Source of the DNA: Magnaporthiopsis rhizophila
Taxonomy: Eukaryota > Ascomycota > Sordariomycetes > Magnaporthales > Magnaporthaceae
DNA length: 39,724 nucleotides
Assembly (NCBI GenBank): GCA_003049465.1
Contig: PYSS01000201.1
Location: 1 to 39,724 of the forward strand
Direction of reading: 5' to 3'
Shown: positions 32,256 to 39,724 of the stretch, piece by piece
How the letters are laid out: each line of letters opens with the position of its first letter
Numbering within the stretch: position 1 is the first letter of the stretch
Translations under genes and position numbers: made by a program
The notes under the pieces: model-generated
Told to the model about the DNA's origin: nothing
Seen by the model: the letters and a program-made list of their open reading frames with translations, nothing else
Databases searched by the model: none

Positions 32256-32823
32256 TGTTACAAACGGTTCTCTGCTCCTAGGATAGGGTACGCTAGGAGA
32301 GGCGCTGAGCAGTACGGTCTTCACAAGGTCGCTTGTGCTGGGGGAACTGGGTAGTAACAAAGGTCTCGATTGTTTGCCCAAGGGGATGCCTTGGAGCTAA
32401 CTTAGGTTGACTGATGCCGAGGCCTCAGTCAAGAACTATTTAACACAGTAGGAACCCCTCGCTTTATATACCAGCGACCCCTCCCTACTATGTTTGTGCT
32501 ATGTCTGTTATGTTCATAGCGAACANGGCCTCAGTCAAGAACTATTTAACACAGTAGGAACCCCTCGCTTTATATACCAGCGACCCCTCCCTACTATGTT
32601 TGTGCTATGTCTGTTATGTTCATAGCGAACATAGCATTGTGCTATGTTTGCTATGTTCATAGCGAACATATCACCATGCTTAGGTAAGTACATGGTCACG
32701 TGACTTCCTTCCCCAGCTTGGCCTTGGTCATTCGGCCCCTGGCCTTCATGACTGCGGGGTAAAGGCGTCCCGCTGGGGGTTAGCCCCAGCCCTCCTGTCC
32801 CCTGCCAGCTGTGGTCGTAACAT
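32256..32823 (-). repeat. Solo LTR3 inside copia H, containing an assembly duplication
   Basis: TGTTACAAAC...GGTCGTAACA with perfect TSD TTATT (32251-32255 and 32824-32828). It contains one N (32526) between two identical 105-bp copies (32421-32525 and 32527-32631). Without one copy and the N it is 462 bp, normal for these LTRs. In element orientation its first half resembles LTR2 (F) and its second half LTR1. GC-rich and little RIP-changed. Confidence 0.93.
32421..32631. repeat. Exact 105-bp duplication around an N
   Basis: 32421-32525 and 32527-32631 are identical, with a single undetermined base between them. This looks like two contig ends that overlap but were not merged. Confidence 0.9.
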
Positions 32824-32828
32824 TATTT

Positions 32829-33082
32829 TGGGAATTATATAATATTTTTTCCTAAGCTTATAAAATCTTTTTAACTGGTTTTAACCTAATTGCTAAATAG
32901 CGCAGGCCAAAAAAAAAGGATTTATTTATTTAGCAAATATATTATCGAGAAAAAAAAAAGTATTGCTCTATTTTTAGATCTTTTACCGACCTTTCCCTAA
33001 ATTTTAAAGATCCGACGGATAAATGTTTAGCGCTAAATCCTTTGCTTAACCGTTTGTATTATTTTTTGATAATACTGATCAG
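32829..33082 (-). other. 5' leader of copia element H
   Basis: 254 bp between the solo LTR3 and the 5' LTR. Next to the LTR the minus strand reads CTGATCAGTATTATCA, containing a perfect 16-bp palindrome (aatactgatcagtatt, plus strand 33071-33086 with the LTR edge). It is the expected place for the primer site; no tRNA match recognised. Confidence 0.45.
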
Positions 33083-33381
33083 TATTGGCAAAAAAGGGTT
33101 TTTCTTATTTAATTGGCGCGAAAATTTCCAAAAAGGGTAAATAACAATTTTTATAATTTGGGAAAATCCTATTATTATGTACAAAAAGGAAGGAATTTAT
33201 CTGCCTAAAAAAGGGCAAAGGACTGCCCTTTTATCTGTAGGGAGGCGATCGCCCAAAGGGCGATCCGCCGCTTTAGCCGCACAGGCCGGTTGGCCTGTGC
33301 GGGATCCAAAAGGGCCCAGAGGGTCCCTTTATTCCGTCCTCCTTTTCCGGATCGCACGCGCACAGAATGCCTATTCCGATA
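33083..33381 (-). repeat. 5' LTR of copia element H
   Basis: 299 bp, TATTGGCAAA...TTCCGATA on the plus strand, then TSD AAAAG (33382-33386). Less decayed than the 3' copy. Confidence 0.85.
33247..33302. repeat. GC-rich hairpin pair in the copia LTR
   Basis: gatcgcccaaagggcgatc (33247-33265) and a 26-base hairpin with 11-bp perfect stem and GGTT loop (33277-33302). The 3' LTR carries the same pair with a few mismatches. Possibly a termination or RNA-structure signal. Confidence 0.7.
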
Positions 33382-33386
33382 AAAAG

Positions 33387-34308
33387 GTTATTAAATTTGT
33401 TTATTATATTTTATATATTTTCTGGGGCTTTTGCCCTATTTTTGTGCATTTTTATCACCCTAAGGTTTTTTTTCGCTTTTTTCCTTATTTTATTATTCCT
33501 AAAATATAGTTTAATATTCCTTAATAAATGCTAATAAGCCGCTTTAACCAATCCGAAATTTAAAATAATATTGCAAATAATTATAATTTTTTTACGTTGC
33601 ATTTTTTTCTTATTTATTTCCTTGGTATAACGGTAAAACCTTTATTATCGATCATGGGGGGATTGCTTTTTTAATTTGGAAAGGTATGGTAAGGATTATA
33701 TTAGCTTCTCCTTTAAGGCTTTATAAAAGTATTATAATTTAAGTATTAATCTTTTAACCTTATAATCCATTCGGTATCTGCTTTAATATAATATTTATTT
33801 TTATAATTATCGATTTAATTTATTTCAAGCAATTAAAAAATTAGTATGATTATATTAAGGTTGATATTACCGATCGATGGGTTCAGTCAATCGTTTAATC
33901 GGTTAATCGGTTCGATTACCGCAAAATGGTTAACGAAATTACAAAAGAGCTTCATCGATTTAAATGGTTGGTTTTTTTATAAAATATATAAAGGTATTTT
34001 TCACATTTTCCACTATTTTTTGAATAATTTTGGATCGATTAAAACCTGTTATAAGGTCGGATCGAGGTATTGGATTTTTATTTGTTGTGGTCGTGCTTTG
34101 CATTGCGTGTATCGATTGGGCCAGGCCTGCTGCTTTTTTTATTATTGCCGTAATATCGCCGCAACCCGATATTAAATGCATTATGTTCTAAAGCAATTCG
34201 ATATTACTAATTCTCGTGATGATTTCAGATTTTATCGTTCTTTTTTATTTTGTAATGTGCGGGCTTTTGGAGTTAACAGCCATTTTTCCTTTGTCTGGAA
34301 ATATTTAT
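33387..34308 (-). pseudogene. 5' part of LINE element X (uncertain)
   Basis: Lies between the copia H duplication and the point where gag of element E stops aligning (about 34308). The part at 33840-34260 is unusually rich in TCGA and CpA/TpG and is open on both strands (73 codons minus from 34181, with MHLISGCGDITAIIKKAAGL; 110 codons plus from 33846). I recognise no domain. I attach it to X because it is contiguous with the knuckle-coding piece once copia H is removed; it might instead be separate unique sequence. Confidence 0.3.
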
Positions 34309-34850
34309 TTATCCTTTATATTATCCCTTAATTCCTGGTAATTTAAAATATTTTGGTATATATATCCAGTTAAATCTATTAATAAATTGCTGGAATTTTA
34401 TGGTATAAATAAATATTAGTTCTTTTTAATATAGCTAAAGCAGGCTTTTTTTGCCATTTATTTTTTATCCACCTGGCCAAATATTTTGGCAATTCTTTTG
34501 CCAAATTTATCGAAATCCACAAATAATAGCTAAATGGATTCCTCCAATTTATTATATTTTTTTAAATAATCGGCTCAAATAAGCTCGAATTAAATCTTAA
34601 CCTTATTATTAAAATATATAATAATATAGGCTATTTTCTGGCGCTTATACTGGAAATTATCTTGGTAAAAATAAAAATAACTTTTATATTTAGTAAAAAA
34701 GGTTTTAAATTTGCTTTTTTTTCCGTTATATTTTTCCGGGGTTGGGAATTTATAGGTCGAAATTACCCTAGGCTGCTTTTTAAATTCCTTACGTTCCTTA
34801 TTCCGTTACAGTCGATATGGTTATTTACTGCTTATTACCTCCGGTAAATG
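34309..34850 (-). pseudogene. gag: Gag N-terminal part of element E
   Basis: Minus strand. A TYKFPTPEKYNGKKSKF-type segment near 34755-34700, a helical middle with FNNKVKI near 34600, FDKFGKRIAKIFGQVDKK near 34515-34460 (matching B near 6870-6925), and an FQQFINR-like end near 34395. Closest to F. Truncated before the knuckle by the junction with element X. Confidence 0.75.
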
Positions 34851-34870
34851 CTAAACAGGATCAATTAAAA

Positions 34871-35337
34871 TATTACAATTACAGGCCTTTTATTTTTAAA
34901 ATAAGGCACTTAAGGGCGGTATTAAATAATAACTGGGTTATAAGATTATTTTATATATAATTTGGGGTCTAGTAAAATAATTATTTGTTATTGCTTATCC
35001 AAAAGGGTATTTTGAAGCTAACTTAGATTAACTAATACCGAGGCCTTAATTAAGGCTATTTAATACCTGGAGGCCCCTGTCCTTTTTATATTTGGACGAT
35101 TTCCGTATTAGATCTTTTGGGATTCATAGATTTGCAAACAAATCAAAAATCTCTCTGGATCTATAACTTTGTGGATAGATACAGGGATCCCTTCTGGATC
35201 TGTATCTTTATAGACAGACCTAGAGATTCCTTTTAATATTATATAACCACCATATTACCCCGCCGCGGGATTAAAGCGCACTGCTGGGGGTTGGCCCCAG
35301 CCCTTTTATCCCCTCCGGGCGTAACGTGGTCGTAACA
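34871..35337 (-). repeat. 5' LTR of gypsy element E (LTR2), reverse
   Basis: 467 bp, TATTACAATT...GGTCGTAACA on the plus strand, followed by the leader motif ttttaattgatcctgttta on the minus strand at 34870-34851. The half near the island is GC-rich, the half near gag is strongly RIP-changed. Three repeated GGATCTGTA-type modules at 35110-35235. Confidence 0.92.
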
Positions 35338-35944
35338 CGCCAATTGGTATTTGATAAGCCTTTACAGCTGCGCCAATCCCTGGATCTCTCTGGGCTTATA
35401 ACCTGTTAAAATATAGCGTGTATAAAGAAAATAATGCGCTAATTACAGGGATGGCGGGCGCATATTCAGTTGGACTAAGCCTTGTAAAGCATTAAAATTA
35501 ATGCGTGCAGGGCCCTAAAATAAATAGTGGTTCAAAATTTATTATTTAGGTGAGGGGCAGCCAATTTTATTCCTTTATGTATTTTTCGATATTAGTACTG
35601 CGGGTTTTACGCGGGCGGGCATTCTGGTGCCCTAGGCTAATTTCTGGAAAATTATTTTATATAAGGTTGGTAAAAAATCGACCCATGGCTATCAAAATTA
35701 TCTCTGCGTTAGGATGATAAATTTGATTTAGTTAAATTGATAACAATTTGAGGGACGGGTGACTCGTAGGGTTGCAACCCTTATGAAGCCAGTAATTTCT
35801 AAGGCGCTTACCCCTTACAAAGCAAGTGATTTGCAGGGCAGTGGCCCGTGTAAGCTGGGCTTGCAAGCGCGGGCCGCATGCATAACCTTTGCAGGGTAGG
35901 TGCATTATATAACCAACCATTTGCCCCAACCAAGTGTACAGGAG
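35338..35944. other. Non-transposon island between divergent gypsy elements
   Basis: 607 bp flanked by the 5' ends of E (reverse) and F (forward). Its base composition is more balanced than anything else here, with CpA and TpG present, as expected of single-copy DNA that escaped RIP. It contains a perfect palindrome aagggttgcaaccctt-type at 35768-35782 and CpG-rich 35850-35885. A 74-codon minus frame (35956-35732) runs into the F LTR and is not credible. I see no gene or RNA I can name. Confidence 0.6.
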
Positions 35945-36405
35945 TGTTACAACCACGTCTGGCAGGGGACAAAAGGGCTGGGATTAAGCCTCAGCGGGAC
36001 GCTTTTACCCCGCAGTTACGAAGGCCAGGGGCCAAGTAACTAAAGCCAAGCTGATAGGGTTACGTAATTTAGGGTGATCTGTAATTTATGAGTAAATTAC
36101 AAAACAAATAAGCGATTTGTAATTTATAAACAAATTATAAATCAAAAGCCAAAGCAGGGAAATTAATATAAAGGTTATTCAAGCATAAAAAAAAACAAAC
36201 CCTTTCAGGTATTAAAATAATCTTAACTGAGGCTTTAGTATTAATTAATTTAAATTAGCTCCAAAATACCCTTTTGGGCAAATAATATAAATAACTCTTT
36301 TACCAAACCTTTAAATCACGTGCAAGGTAACCTTGTAATCCAGTTATTGCTTAATACCGCCCTTAAATACCCTATCGTAAAAATAAAAGGCCTGTAATTG
36401 TAATA
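35945..36405 (+). repeat. 5' LTR of gypsy element F (LTR2)
   Basis: 461 bp, TGTTACAACCACG...GTAATTGTAATA (end from GTAACA). The first ~130 bp are GC-rich and close to solo LTR3; the rest is decayed. Palindromic GTAATTTATGAGTAAATTAC module at 36081-36100. Confidence 0.92.
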
Positions 36406-36440
36406 TTTTAACTGATCCTGTTTAGCCCTTATTGAAAATA
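36406..36440 (+). promoter_or_regulatory. Leader/putative primer-binding region of element F
   Basis: ttttaactgatcctgtttag directly after the LTR, the same motif as in A, B and E. Confidence 0.5.
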
Positions 36441-37370
36441 ACAAGCAGTAATAATTATATTAACCGCAATAATAAAGCCCGAAAGCGTTACCATATATGG
36501 CAAAATTTATAATAATCCCGCTATAACCCTGCAAACCTTCGGTAACCGTTTGAAAAGCTTAAAGGGCAGCCCAAAACAATCCCAACCTATAAATTCCCCA
36601 CCCCGGAAAAATACAACAAAAAAAAGACAAATTTAAAACCTTCCTTATTAAATGCAAAAGTTATTTCAATTTTTATTAAGATAATTTTTAATATAAGCAC
36701 CAGAAAGTGGCTTATGCTGCTATTTATTTTAATAATAAAGTTAAAAACTGGTTCAAACCCGTATAAGCCGATTATTTAAAAGGATATAATAAGTTAAGCA
36801 AAGTTACCAAATTGATATTTGCAGATTTCGATATATTTAGCAAAAAATTGCCAAAATATTTGGATAGGTAAATAAAAAACGTATAACAAAAAGAAAACTG
36901 CTTTATATTTATTAAAAAAGGCTAGCGTTTATTTATATTATTAAGTTCCAGCAATTTATTAATAAGCTTATTTAAACAAAAAATACCCGAATAGTTTAAT
37001 TCTATTACGGATTAAAAAATAATATAAAAAATAAATCAGGCAAAAAAAATAAGCCCAAAAATTGTTAATTATATTACCAAAATTATTTATATTAGCAACT
37101 GGTTACATAAATAATACCTGAAAAAAAAAGGTAATATCCCCAACCAGTAAAATAAAATAACAAAGAAACCAAAAAAGCCAAATAATAATAATCCATTATA
37201 TATAAAATATATTTAAAACCCATAAATTTTTTTTTGCAAACACCATACACGCTTAGCAGCAAAAAAAACAAAAATATATCAAATAGCAAAATATTAAAAA
37301 TAGAAATTATCTTAACATAATAAACCAGGGCATATCAAAAAGGATTACCCTTAAAAAAATAATAAATTAC
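36441..37370 (+). pseudogene. gag: Gag of element F
   Basis: FPTPEKYNKKK-like entry near 36590-36630, a helical capsid region with NNKVKNWFKPV near 36731-36763, IAKIFG-like near 36845-36865, an FQQFINK-like segment near 36945-36970, a TKIIYISNWLHK-like stretch near 37075-37110, and a CCHC knuckle near 37311-37358 (PGHIKKDYP end; cysteines mostly lost). Best aligned to D and E. Stops throughout. Confidence 0.8.
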
Positions 37371-37908
37371 CGCTATTTAATATACAAATAAAAAAACCTT
37401 GTATTCCAGAGCCTTATTTAATTAAACTTATTATTTTAATAATAGGTGCCTCATATACAAATAAAATGAGGATAAATCGGGCTGGTACCCCTAATAACAA
37501 ATAACAATTACGCAGCAAATCGAATAAATATAATTCAGCTATAATAAAAATATAAAAAATCCCGCCAAATTTAAAAATAATGATTTAAAATGGCCATATT
37601 GCTTAAATAAAATACTCATAATATTGGAATTTAAAGATTTGGCCAAATAAAAAATGCCAAATCCGGCCAGCAAATTTACCAAAAGCTTAATTAAAACCTT
37701 GCTAAAAAAACGAAATATATTTTAATAAACCTTATTATAACTCAAAAAATTAGCAATCCAAAAAAATATCAGAAACCTTTTTCAAAAATAAAGAAAAAAA
37801 CCTCGATACCAATACTAAATGGACCGAAAATTCCTGGAATAAATATATTTAACCAGAAAATCGAAAAAAATATCAAGCTCGGCAAATTTTAGGAATGTGC
37901 AAAAACAG
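37371..37908 (+). pseudogene. Gag-protease linker of element F
   Basis: Collinear with 17070-17470 of D (an entry near 37393, KRNIF near 37710). No domain recognised. Ends at the insertion of G, whose left duplication is AACAG (37904-37908). Confidence 0.5.
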
Positions 37909-38365
37909 TGTTACAAATGGTTCTCTGCTCCTAGGGTAGGGTATACTAGGAGAGGTATTGAGCAGTATAATTTTCACAAGGTTACTTTATGCTGGGAACT
38001 GGGGTAATAATAAAGGTTTCGATTATTTGCCCAAAGGGGTGCCTTAAAACTAACTTAGGTTAATTAATACCAAAGCCTCAGTTAAAACTATTTAATAAAA
38101 AGGAAACCCTTTTTTATATACCCGTAAATCTTCATACCATATTTGTGTTATATTTATTATATTTATAACAAATATATCACTGTGCTATATTTGCTATATT
38201 TATAACAAATATATTATTATACTTAGATAAATATCTGGTTATATAATTTTTTGCTTATCCTGGTTTTAATTATACAATTTTTGGTTCTTTATAATTGTGA
38301 AATAAAAGCATACTGCTGGGGATTAGCCCTAACCTTTTTGCTTTTTGCCAGATATGGTTATATTA
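37909..38365 (-). repeat. 3' LTR of gypsy element G (LTR3)
   Basis: 457 bp, TGTTACAAAT...GGTTATATTA on the plus strand, collinear with 32256-32823 once the 105-bp duplication is removed. Heavily RIP-changed (gttcatagcgaacat became atttataacaaatat). Left TSD AACAG. Confidence 0.9.
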
Positions 38366-38419
38366 TTAGGTTTCCTTTTTTAGGCCAAATTCCTTTGGCC
38401 ATACTTATAACCCCGTTCT

Positions 38420-38990
38420 TTTTGTTAATAATAAGTATTTTTTTTCCTTATTATCTCCCGTTTCCTTTTTTTTAACAAAATGTTTGGCCGGGTGCAAAAA
38501 TATAAACCGGCGTTTTTAACCGTCCGTTAAAATAACCTTTTTATTTTTATTATTTTGTTCCCCGTTATTATACCTTTTTATTTTAATTATAAAACCGATG
38601 GTTTTATTTAGTGCGATATGTTTTTTTATAATCGATTATGCTATAAATGGTGCATTTGTTTTGGTTATTTTTATTGCAACATTTTGGGCCTGTTATTTAA
38701 ACACCTCCTTATTTATAATACCCAGCACGCCCGGGTAAAAAAGGAGCTAAAGGCTGCAAAAAAAAAATATCGGTCGGTAAATGCAAAAATCGAGCATTTT
38801 TGCAAACAAAAAAAATAATGGTGTAAAAAATTAACCCGTGCAATCCGCCGCAGGATTAGCAGCATTAAAAAATTGAAGCGGGTTAAGCAGGAGAAGGCCG
38901 AAAAGGCGGCTATATAAGTTTTTATTATACCCTTAAATTTGCTGGTTTCCGATTTTCCTCCGTTATTTCCGAGCTGGGCCGATCATAAGG
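38420..38990 (+). pseudogene. Conserved antisense reading frame, element G
   Basis: Here the frame lies on the plus strand because G is reversed. A hydrophobic lead (FFPYYLPFPFF near 38440-38475), FNKMFGRVQ-like text near 38475-38500, CNILGLLF near 38678-38700, then the basic helix ARVKKELKAAKKKYRSVNAK and IEHFCKQKK near 38728-38815. After a stop come CKKLTRAIRRRISSIKKLKR and VKQEKAEKAAI to 38918, and a DFPPLFPSWADHK tail near 38955-38990. It is the most legible basic part among the five copies. No known function. Confidence 0.5.
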
Positions 38991-39079
38991 TTAGTTTTAA
39001 CCTTAATTTATTGGTTTTGCTTTAATTAGGTAAGTTATTTTGGTACGGGCATTTCGAGCCAAAATTTAAATTTTGGCAC

Positions 39080-39285
39080 TGGTATTAATTCTTTTTTAAG
39101 GGCTTTTTGCCGGTATTTTTCAAAATTTTTTGGCGCATTTTTTAAATTTGTTTTTTTTTCCAAATGCTTTTTTCGATTTTGTATTTTATTTATTTAACCA
39201 AATAATGCTTGGTTTTATCGATAATATTTTTGTCCAAAATTTTCTCGATTTTATATTTTTGTTTTGGGTCGATTTTTATTAATTT
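39080..39285 (-). pseudogene. Chromodomain of element G
   Basis: Minus strand: IDPKQKYKIEKILDKNIIDK near 39272-39215, HYLVK-stop near 39205, an IEKSIWKKK stretch near 39175-39150, and a closing helix with APKNFEKYRQK near 39135-39105. Parallel to B. Its polyprotein continues to the right. Confidence 0.72.
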
Positions 39286-39379
39286 ATTGCTTTTAAACCC
39301 TGGTAATACCGGTTTAAACAAATCGATATAAAAAATCGGATAATTATATATGGTTGGTAACAATTAAAATTTATAATTA

Positions 39380-39724
39380 ATATCGAAAATCTTTTTTAGG
39401 ATTTTAAACGGTTCCAATTTTTTATGGTTTAATTTATTGCTTAATTATTTTATTTTGATATTGCGTTAAAAAAAATAAACGTTATTTTCCTTTTTAAAAA
39501 TCGGTTTTTTAATCCTTTTTTTATTGGCTTATATAAATATATATTATTATAATTTTTTTAGTTTTGCCTGGAGATTTTTGTGCAGTTTGGTAAATTTTTT
39601 TACCTGTATTTTTGTTATTAAGGTATATGGTTTTGCCCTGGGTTTTTTATATATTATAAATATATACCCATAATTTATATAAAACGGTATAATTCCCGTA
39701 CTTTTATACACTAAACTATTATAT
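39380..39724 (-). pseudogene. pol: Integrase C-terminal part of element G
   Basis: Minus strand, parallel to 11330-11640 of B: a GI-PF-Y-NYGY-like entry near 39700-39665, a TKLHKNLQAKLKK-like helix near 39590-39550, KKPIFKKENNVYFF near 39515-39475, and the LNHKKLEPFKIL stretch near 39440-39400. The catalytic core lies right of the window. Confidence 0.75.

Larger units (their letters stand above)
24138..33381 (-). mobile_element. Ty1/copia element H, reverse, complete
   Basis: Flanked by TSD AAAAG at 24133-24137 and 33382-33386. LTRs are 298 bp (24138-24435) and 299 bp (33083-33381). On the minus strand, from right to left: leader, gag region, protease region, integrase, RT, RNase H, then about 2.2 kb before the 3' LTR. 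The order integrase before RT is the copia hallmark. A solo LTR3 (32256-32823) interrupts the 5' region. The net length of about 8.7 kb is long for copia. Confidence 0.9.
23520..34308 (-). mobile_element. Non-LTR (LINE) element X, reverse, split by copia H
   Basis: Visible pieces are 23520-24137 and 33387-34308, rejoined by removing copia element H with its AAAAG duplication. The left piece encodes tandem CCHC knuckles on the minus strand, as in ORF1 (gag-like) of Tad/I-type LINEs. The 5' end abuts E gag near 34308. The 3' part, including any endonuclease and RT, would lie left of the window beyond element D. Assignment rests on the knuckles and context only. Confidence 0.45.
34309..35337 (-). 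mobile_element. Gypsy element E (LTR2 family), reverse, visible 5' part
   Basis: 5' LTR 34871-35337, leader from 34870 and gag to about 34308, where the similarity to D and F gag ends abruptly. The remainder is not present to the right, so it is either lost or lies left of the window beyond the nested elements. Outer flank 35338-35342 is CGCCA. Confidence 0.8.
35945..37908 (+). mobile_element. Gypsy element F (LTR2 family), visible 5' part
   Basis: 5' LTR 35945-36405, leader, gag, and the start of the gag-protease linker. It is then interrupted at 37908 by reverse element G; the rest would lie right of the window. Left flank AGGAG (35940-35944). Confidence 0.85.
37909..39724 (-). mobile_element. 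Gypsy element G (LTR3 type), reverse, visible 3' part
   Basis: 3' LTR 37909-38365, polypurine tract 38371-38381, 3' region with the antisense frame, chromodomain and integrase end, running off the window. Inserted into F. Its LTR matches the solo LTR3, so that solo LTR probably came from this family. Confidence 0.85.

Noticed and set aside
33177..33509. 110-codon plus-strand ORF with GC-rich start
   Set aside because: It lies mostly in the copia 5' LTR and runs out across the duplication into the LINE flank; the 3' LTR gives a similar frame at 24303. A by-product of GC-rich LTR sequence.
35732..35956. 74-codon minus-strand ORF in the island
   Set aside because: Starts inside the F LTR, has no recognisable motif, and crosses an element boundary.
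1..39724. Mitochondrial origin, suggested by very low GC and GC hairpins
   Set aside because: Nested chromoviruses, copia, 5-bp target duplications and RIP-type change are nuclear features; no mitochondrial gene or tRNA is seen.

Overview
The window is a nuclear, almost gene-free, transposon-packed AT-rich block from a filamentous ascomycete (Pezizomycotina). Three things support this. Nearly all readable protein similarity is to LTR retrotransposons of fungal type, both Ty3/gypsy and Ty1/copia. All the gypsy copies where that region is visible carry a chromodomain (chromoviruses). The decay pattern is repeat-induced point mutation (RIP): C-to-T change on both strands, TpA-rich sequence, stops at former CAA/CAG/TGG codons, and LTR ends TG..CA turned into TA..TA. 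I recognise no intact host gene, tRNA, rRNA or CRISPR array. The species cannot be named from this sequence.

Layout, outermost to innermost. A reverse-strand gypsy element E has its 5' LTR at 34871-35337 and gag down to about 34308. It appears to be broken by a reverse-strand non-LTR (LINE) element X, whose ORF1 pieces lie at 33387-34308 and 23520-24137. X is in turn split twice: by reverse-strand copia element H (24138-33381, TSD AAAAG) and by forward gypsy element D (16674-23519, its 5' part left of the window). D is interrupted in gag by forward gypsy element C (1-1351 and 15620-16673). C is interrupted by gypsy element A (1352-15619, TSD CCGAC/CTGAC). A is interrupted by its sister gypsy element B (5990-13120, TSD TCCTG/TCCCG). 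This is a nest up to six elements deep. Three solo LTRs (16149-16598, 19383-19830, 32256-32823) sit inside older elements with perfect 5-bp TSDs and are much less decayed than their surroundings.

To the right is a 607-bp island (35338-35944), the only stretch I cannot assign to a transposon. It is followed by forward gypsy element F (35945-37908), which is cut by reverse gypsy element G (37909 to the window end).

The intact gypsy plan, best seen in A and B (7,132 and 7,131 bp without insertions, 450-bp LTRs), is LTR, leader, gag with CCHC knuckle, protease, reverse transcriptase, RNase H, integrase, chromodomain, a 3' region carrying a conserved antisense reading frame, polypurine tract, LTR. 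The copia plan is LTR, gag, protease, integrase, RT, RNase H, then an unexplained 2.2-kb tail before the 3' LTR. All coding regions are riddled with stops and are pseudogenes. The most interesting unexplained signal is the antisense, coiled-coil-like reading frame conserved at the 3' end of five gypsy copies from different LTR families. The window also holds a probable assembly artefact: one N at 32526 flanked by an exact 105-bp duplication.
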